Positions 21,401 to 30,200 of a DNA stretch of 38,262 bases are shown here, piece after piece. Numbering within the stretch: the stretch's first letter is position 1; every line of letters begins with the position of its first letter. The DNA comes from Lingula anatina (lineage: Eukaryota; Brachiopoda; Lingulata; Lingulida; Lingulidae). Location: NCBI RefSeq assembly GCF_001039355.2, contig NW_019774513.1:518777-557038 (forward strand). Reading direction: 5' to 3'. The notes below the pieces were generated by a model. That model saw only the letters and a list, made by a program, of their open reading frames with translations. It did not search any database and was not told the DNA's origin. A program made the position numbers and the translations under genes.

Positions 21401-24400
21401 TTTAAAGATTAACAGCTATCCCCAAAATTAGAATTTATTAAATAAGTAAACGTTTGATACAGATTAGGTATTTTGGTATTTTTTGGACTTGGATTAGGTA
21501 CTTGACTAGATTAGGTATTGTTAGAAATGAGTAGTTTGTTAAGAAAGTAGAGATTTGGTCAAATGGATTTTAGCATCGAAGTTCAAGTATCCAAACATAC
21601 TGCAGTCATCGGTAAATTAACAAAAACAGTCACTTTGTTCATGCACCCCATCTTAGAATCTCAAAACCCCAATGTCTTTGTTTCTCTGATGGATCTTACC
21701 TAGATTACAAACAAGCAGTTCTACACTAGGCCCCTGACAAGGAGCGCCGCCATATTGTGCTGGGGGAGAGTCACAAGTGCGCGTGCGCCGTTGCTCCCCT
21801 GTTCCACAAGAGGTGGAACACGTGCTGTATTCTGTCCAAGGACCCCAGTTACCATTCACGGGACAGAAACCTGTTAGATATATTAATAATTAGTCGTTTA
21901 GGTTTTTTATTATTGTAGTCGGGATTGTTGTACATATATTTTACCAGCTAATGATTTTATTGAAACGCAAGCAAAATTCTGACAATAATAAAGCTGCATT
22001 TGCCTACAGCTACGCTTGCTTGCTCTTTTTAATTTATTTGATCTCTCGATTTTGTTTTGATTAAGCCTTTTCATTATAAACGGTTGTCTTTTGCGGCTTT
22101 GGGCGGTTAAATGATGTTTCGTAAACTGATAGAAATAGCTTTAGCGTTCTAGATTTCTTCTTAGCTGCATTAAAAATGCATAACAAAGGAAAGAAAAGCA
22201 AATGCATCTTTTGTGTAAAGCCTAAAGGAACAGATAATGAGATTTTGATTTTTTATAGACACATTTTAATTTGGATAGCCTTTTCAGGGGCGGATCCAGA
22301 GATATTTTCTGACAGTCTTCCAACTTATCTTTGTTGATCCATCCTCCATTTTTGACCGTCTTCCGACAGAAAAAATTAGATACCCGTCAATGTAAACTTG
22401 AAAATCTTAAAGTTTACTTATATATATCCCCGAAGATTATTTTATATGCTATTGAAGAATGCGACAAACTTTTCTGGATTTATAAACTGCAAGGAAATTT
22501 GAGAAATATGTTGTGTTACACTCAGATATTGCTGAGAGAAAACTCACTAACTAAATGAATAAATATATACTAAAATATTAAATGAGAAAACAAACAAACA
22601 AACAAGCAAACAGACAAACAAACAAACGAACAAACAAACAAACAGACAGACAGACAAACAGTAAATAAACAAACATATTAAAACCAAATAAAAAAGGTAA
22701 AGAGATAAGTAAAGCGGCTCTCTGTGTGATAAATTCGGATATTTTTGAAATTGTTTGTTTGGAACGCCTTATGTAAGTTAATTTATAATATCCCTTCGAG
22801 ATTTAGTCACAGAATCTGTTCCTTTAGGACCAGGATCTAAGGGCCCGGGTGTAAAGGACCCGGTTGAGGGGATGCAGATTGGTCTATAAAATCACCTAGA
22901 TTGCAAACGATGACTTCTCGGGCGGGTCCGGGGCAGCGGGCGCCTCCGTAGAGAGGGGCCGGGTTGTTACACAAGCGCGTGCGCCTTTGCTCGCCCGGGC
23001 CGCATAAAGTTGAGCAAAAAGAAAAGTCTGTCCACTCTCCCCAGTTACCATCAATAGCACAAGAACCTGTGTATAGTCAGAGAGAAGATAGTTGCATTAG
23101 TTACAGTATATGAAACCTGTTAGTTATAAGATGCTTTGTGTATGTGTGTGTATATACATGCGCGGTATGTGTGTGTGCGTGTGATTGTACTTGTTTTTTG
23201 GTATTTAGTAGTTACTTATCAGTATACCTTTTGTTACATCATGTTTAAGACGCCAATGTGTCTCTTGCGTTGATATGACGTGTGTAATTTGAGGCATGAT
23301 GTTGATGAGTGTGTAATGTAATGAACGTGTGAGGTTAGTAAAATCCAGAGCCAAATAGGCCAGGAGAACCCCTGTCCAACACCACACCCAACCCAATGGC
23401 CTAGATAAATCTGGGTCGCCCAATGGCCTTGAGAGATTAATATCATTGTCTTATCGAATCCGTGAGGCCACTTGCAGAGTTGGCGACATGGTGGGGGTTG
23501 TTTTAAAAAGAAATCTTATTTTTAAAATTGGTCTAAACTTTTAAACCAAATATTTGATTTTCACTGATTTAAGAAAATGTTGGGTGCATTATATAGCGAG
23601 AAAGAAATGGCTTATCTTTCAAACCAGCTCTTAATTCACTAAAAAATAACAATATTATGGGTAACAGTGGACCCAAAATTTAGTCTTAAAGTTTAGACCA
23701 ATATTCGGGCTTAAGTTCTTTTGTGGAAATACCCCACTCCAAAAGACACAGAATACCACTTGAAAGAAGTTATGTTTCCACGATTGCAGGTGCAACATTT
23801 GTGCAAGATCTAGGAAACACATTGCCTTCAAAGGGTTGCGCATGATAGGCCTATTTGGCTCTTGAAATACAACACTGCATAAAACTATAGATGTAACAGG
23901 ACGCAGCACGTTTCATTGCCGTAAAAACTGATTATATGGCCTTATTGAGAAACCAGTTGGCCGAAACGAACATAAGCCAGTGACTTGATTAACCCAATTC
24001 ATTAAAGATCTATATGATCTTCACTGATCAACGAAGAGTTTAACGTATTATTTCAACTATAGCCGTATTTCTTCATATTAAAGATGACCCTTGCCTAAAT
24101 CGGAAGTGAGGCATTGCACATCTGGGAGCACGCGCCTAACTGGTAAATTTGGATAATTGGGTCAGTTGAAGAGCCAACACTTTGTTCGGTACAAATCTAC
24201 ATTCTCATTCCTGCAATCTATGACAATGTGCAGTGCTGCATGTCAAAATAATTGTCAACATAAAAGCATCACCCAAGCTGCAAGCGGTCACTTCAGCACT
24301 AAATCCCGGGCAGTCAGCACCGCCGAAAGCAGGGGGCGGAGAATCGCAAGCGCGCGTGCGTCGTTGTTCGCCGGGGCCACAAGTTCTTGAGCAGGCCCCG

Positions 24401-24724
24401 AATTCTGTCCATTGGCCCCAGTTGCCATTTACAGCACAATTACCTGAGAGAATTAAGATAGTCGGACAGTTCAGACAAGAAAGTTTTTAGACGGAAATCG
24501 GGGAAACTGGCGTAAGCCGCACAAATGGCTCATCGACAGACCCCATTGCAATTTCCAGTCGAAAACAGTTCTTGTCTGATTTGACCTTGTAGATTGCCTT
24601 CCCGTTAATTTTCCATAAAACAGTTAAGGCCAGAAAATTACTCTGAGAACAAGAAGAAAGAGGAAATATACCGGTAATATCCAGGAAATGAGAACCCAAA
24701 GCTTATCAGAGATCACTATTTCAG

Positions 24725-24790
<66 letters not shown>

Positions 24791-25182
24791 GAACACACAC
24801 GAGCGCTCGCATATCTTTCCAACTCCTACTAGCACTTATATGTTTGCTCAAATCCCCCATTTGCAGTAATATATGGAGGGCAAACTCCCGGTCCGGAAGT
24901 CGTGACCTACTAACCAAGATTACAGGCGATCGATTCACTGGTGGGTCCGGGACACGTGAGCCCCCCGAAAAGAGGTGCTGGAGAATCACAAGCGCGCGTG
25001 CGTGTCTGTTCGCCGGGGCCACAGGGCGCTGAGCATGCGCTGAATTCGGTCCATTGACCCCAGTTACCGTTTATGGAGCAGGCGCCTGATGGATAGAAAG
25101 CGAAAGTAAACAATGAAACAGCGAAATGCATACAGCCTCTCTCTCACTCTCGCGCTCTCTTCTTCTTTTTCCTCTTCTTCTT

Positions 25183-25252
<70 letters not shown>

Positions 25253-27202
25253 CACGTGTCTCCAACACCCTCACGCTCTTACATTTTTATTCATCTCCCC
25301 ACACAAATTCGAGTACATACATGTAAGTTCAAACACACGTATGAGCGCAGCATTTCCCCCATGTCACTCGTATATTTTTATTTATACATGCAGGCCCAAT
25401 TTGCAAAAAAATACCGAGGACTAACTTAAGCTCTGAAATCATGACCAACATGTACTAACCAAGATTACAGGAGATCGATTCAGTGGAGGGTCCGGGACAG
25501 GTGAGTCCCCCAAATGCAGGTGCAGGAGAATCACAAGCGCGCGTGCGTGTCTGCTCGCCAGGGCCACAGGGCGCTGAGCATGCGCTGTAATCGGTCCACT
25601 GGCCCCAGTTTCCGTTGATGGAGCAGGCGCCTGATAAAAAGGAAACCAATTAAGCTATGAAAATGCGAAATGCACACAGCCTTCCTTTCTCTCTCTTTCT
25701 TTTACACACACACGCACACACACACACGCACACACACACACACACACACAAACACAAGTGCGCGCGCAAACTCTCCAACACCAATAATACTATATCTTAA
25801 TATGTACTCCCCTCTTTGAATATCGTACATGCGAACACACAAACACACGAGTGTATGCGTGTATCTTCTCAACCAGTTTGTAAGCGTTAACAATATTTTA
25901 GGCCCTGTTCGCAACAAAACTAGAGCAAACTTCCGCTTCGGAAGTCATGACCTACTAACCAAGATTACATGAGATCGATTCGGTGGAGGGTCCGGGGCAT
26001 GTGAGTCCCCCAAATGCAGGAGCAGGAGAATCACAAGCGCGCGTGCGTGTCTGTTCGCCTGGGCCACAGGGCGCGGAGCAGGTGCTGAATTCAGTCCATT
26101 GACCCCAGTTACCGTTTATGGAGCAGGCGCCTGATGGATAGAAAGCGAAAGTTAATAACGCAATTGTGAAAAAGCACCTAAGCATTTTAGAAGTCTGCTA
26201 TAGAATCAATAGACCTTAAGAGTATAAAACATTCAGTGTGCCTCGTCCGAAACTTTGATCGAAACTTTTGTAACAATTCACACGATACAGCGAACATAAA
26301 AAAACATGTCCAAAATATATTCTCGAGCTTACCATTTTGACTGGATAAATAAAATAGTGCATTGTGAGTTAGTGCAATTTTAAGCCCAATTCCCAGAGAG
26401 AAATTATATTCCCCTGCACGTTTGCATCGGTTTACAAAATTTACGTTTGGTCTGGAGGCCTCAACCTTTTAAAGAGTAATTCTAAAGACCGGTTTCGGCC
26501 CTGACTTTGTAGCCACCTATACGTTTTGATTGAAGGCAAATCCAGTAGGGTCCACCTTGCAACCCATTGCCCAGCCGAACTGTGGCTCATTTTTAGTGAC
26601 TAAATTGGCCCCGTATGGTTCCCTGGGCAGTCTAGCTGTCGTGGATGTATGCTGTGCAGTGTTAGCCAGTTGACGACATGAACTTATAGTCCTGCTGACG
26701 TGCACTGGTCAACACTGGCATTTAAAACGAAGAAACAAGGACAACTGCAGCAAAGCAAAACTAAAAAGAAACTAGTCTTCTTATCTTAACCAGCAAACTG
26801 CAAGGGCGGTGTTGTACTTACCTAGATTACAAACAGTCTCTTCGTAATTTGGGCCAACACAGGGCCGTCCTCCAAAAGCTGGCGCTGGCGAGTCACATGA
26901 CCGACCACGTGTTTGAATACCGGGTCCGCACGGAGCAGAGCAGGGAGTCCACACACTCCAGGCGCCATATCCACCATCCACGGGACAGCTTCCCACGGTG
27001 CAAGATGTCGTATCGACGTTTGATCCGGGACACGAGGCGCCTCCGGGGGAAGGTGGAGGGTTGTTGCATTCTCGGAAACGGTTCTGTTCGCCAAGGCCGC
27101 ATGTGGCGCTGCAGAGGGTCCAGGCGCCCCAGCCTCCCCAGTTGCCATCGGTGATACAGGGAGCGATGAAACAGTCGCGGCCTTCATTCGCCGGACCTTA
27201 AT

Positions 27203-27250
<48 letters not shown>

Positions 27251-30200
27251 GAGTACATGTAGTTTGTAACTGCGCTTTAGACGTGATTTACTTGCACTGA
27301 CGATCAATATATGTCACGTTAATTATATGTATATAAATCCAAAACCAAATTTTGGCTTAATTTTGGATTTAGTCGATTTATGTGACGTATATACATGTAC
27401 ATACGCTATAATCACTTACAGTTTAGACTACATATACTTATGAATTGAACAAAGCAATATTAGGGGAAGAAGGTTTATTGACACTCATTTTTAATAAAAA
27501 CAATAAAGTTTATCACTGTATTATATCTCTAAATGGTGCATTGTCAAAAATGCCTTTTTCCAGGAATGGAAAATACAAAAATATTGCAATAAATATACGT
27601 TGAAACATTTAACATAAAATGTAGAACCATTTAAAATTGTTGAATAATATTTAAACATAAATAATAATAATAATAATAATAAGTCAGAATCTGTTATCAC
27701 CTGGACAAGATAGCCCGCCATTTTGAGGGGCGGGGTTGTCACAGAGGCGCGATCTAAATTGTTGTCCTGGACCACAGGAGGCGCTGCAGGCGCCCCAAGA
27801 CAGCCACTGCCCCCAGTTGCCGTTAATTGGAACTGAAAAAATTAAGTTAAAATACGGCAATCGACACTTTGAAATGCAGGATGACGTGGTTAAGAAATGG
27901 TGAACGTTATACAGTTCATATGGTTAAAGGTTTAGGGACCATTCCCAGACTAACTTTGGTTCGATCTAGACATGTAAGCCGCTTAAGCTGAAAGCAATTT
28001 AGCGAGAAACCCCTTGGAGATGGATCGATCCTGTTAGATCGATCTAGTTATGGTAACACAGTCATAGTTGCAAATAATCTCTGCGAAGAATAAACATAGT
28101 AATTCCCCTTGTATCCACGGTGTTCTCTATATGCAAAAACGTTCAGAATGCAAATTTCCTTAAATTTTCCAAAAGTCCCATTTAATTTTTATATATTCGA
28201 AAAGTTACTGATCTTTCCCTATGAAGACCATAAAAACGATATAAAAACCTCAAAGAAAAGTACCCGCGATGTTTCCATTTGAATTGCACAGGAAGACGAG
28301 GCGAGCCAAATGACGTCGATATGAGGTCATCTGCCTTCTCGTTAGGGTTTTTTGTACAAATTGTAAGGATTTCATAGTGTTAGTATCTTATTCTCTCTTT
28401 GCCATCTTACTAGACGATATTTATATTCTCTGAACAACTGATTATCTGCCTAATGGTGGGGTAATTGTACTCATGATAAGTGCTTAAAAAGGAATAACTG
28501 TACTTGGTGCGTCCGCCCCGTTCTAATCTGATGTTGACTAGATTAAGTACAGGTAAGTACTGTAATAAGCAATCGTCTGATATAATTTCCAAGGGTAGAC
28601 AATATGCAAAAATCATTTAATTGCATACTCTGTGGTATATGCAAATATACCTAGTTCAGACATGCTCATTATTTTTGCATTATTTGTCGTGATAAGGAAG
28701 AGAGTGAGTGCACCTTAAGTAGCCTCATGCATTTAAACTGTACTACAGTGTTGGGGCAAGGATTAAGGCACATGTACCCTATTGAGTACACTGCACGGCG
28801 TGTAAAAGCTTTGTAAATCAAAACGAAATCCAGTGAAATTGTGTTAGGTGAGAAAGGACAATTGTGCCGGAAGTGACGTTGGACTTACCAATGCAGGGTT
28901 GAAGGTTACAGGGGCGGATCTCCTCGTAGGGGCCCTGGCAGGTCTTGGAACCCTCTCCAGACGGGGGAGGGCTGTCGCACAGCCGGGTACGCACCTGTAT
29001 AGCCTCGCCACATGTACGGTCACAGAGGGACCAGGGTGTCCACTGACCCCAACCTGCGTCCACTGGAAAGGTATGAATTCCAATGTGTTGATAAAAACAT
29101 GTAGGAATACATACAATTATTAAGATTCTGATACAGGAAACCTTCATTTGTTTTCAAATAAATAAGAATCACCAGAAATGATCCGAAAAGAAGGCAATAT
29201 TTGAATAAAATGACATAGAAAAACAGTTAATTTCCAGTTAATATTAATTTATTTTTAAAGTTATCTGCTTCTCAATTAATAAATACAATTGTAAGAAAAA
29301 TAAATGACTATTTAATAATAATAATAAAAAAAAAAAAACATTTACATGAGGCTCTACATAGGGATTTCCCTAAAATACTCAATTCTCACCGTGACATATA
29401 ACCTGCGTCAAATTAGACCGGATTCTCGCGAGACCTCCGAAATCGCTGACGTAAAGCACGTTACTTGACGGGTAGGCAATGGTCTCCAGCTCCGCCAAGA
29501 CGGCGTCACCGACACCGATCGCCACAACCGTTATCCCGAGAGCGTGGACAGTAGGAGCGACGTCAACCACGGGCGGTCCGGTGTTTGACCGTCCGTCGGT
29601 GATGACGAAGGCGACTTTTCTTGTCCCTGAAATGAAAATATGTGACAACTGAGTATCGCTTCATTTATGATTATACTGATGATAACGACATTCACTTCTT
29701 TCATAGCGCATTACATTTAAATGCACTTTATAAGTATGAAATATAAAATTCAAAAGAGTTACCGGTACAATACTAAAATGATAGACACCTCATTTTAAAG
29801 TTTATTCATAATAGACAATATTCATAACACTTTAAAACGATATGTTTTTAGAGAGACTTCAAAACGATCAAAATCACTTTTAGCTCTGATATACATGCAT
29901 TTGTTCCATTATATTGGGCCATATTGAATTAAGGACCTTTCTGCATAAAACTGCGCATCGCCATCCAAGTAATTCCTTAGTGGCCTGCTAAAATCTTAGT
30001 GAGTTTGAAATATCATCTACTAGTAGTGGTATTCTGGTGGTTTGTCGCCATTCTGACTAGGAACGTTTCGGACCAAAAAGCAGCACAACCATGGTTTAGA
30101 CACAGTAGTTATCCATCTCTAATCTCCTTATAACCTTTATCTGATGACGAAAATAAGAAAAAAATCACTAGAATAATAAAAAAAACTCTCGATCCAGGTG

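Noticed and set aside
24688-25326. Open frames coding Ser-Leu and Thr-His or Glu-Arg and Val-Cys repeats on both strands
   Set aside because: They are translations of the (CT)n(CA)n microsatellites in introns of the large gene.
21014-26130. Regularly spaced similar units that could suggest a CRISPR-like array
   Set aside because: The units are 171-nt coding exons with splice sites in a eukaryotic gene; no short palindromic repeats or cas genes.
26822-27307. 161-codon minus-strand frame over exon 8
   Set aside because: Wrong frame: it includes translated (TTA)n as poly-isoleucine, while the TSP1 frame is offset and bounded by splice sites.
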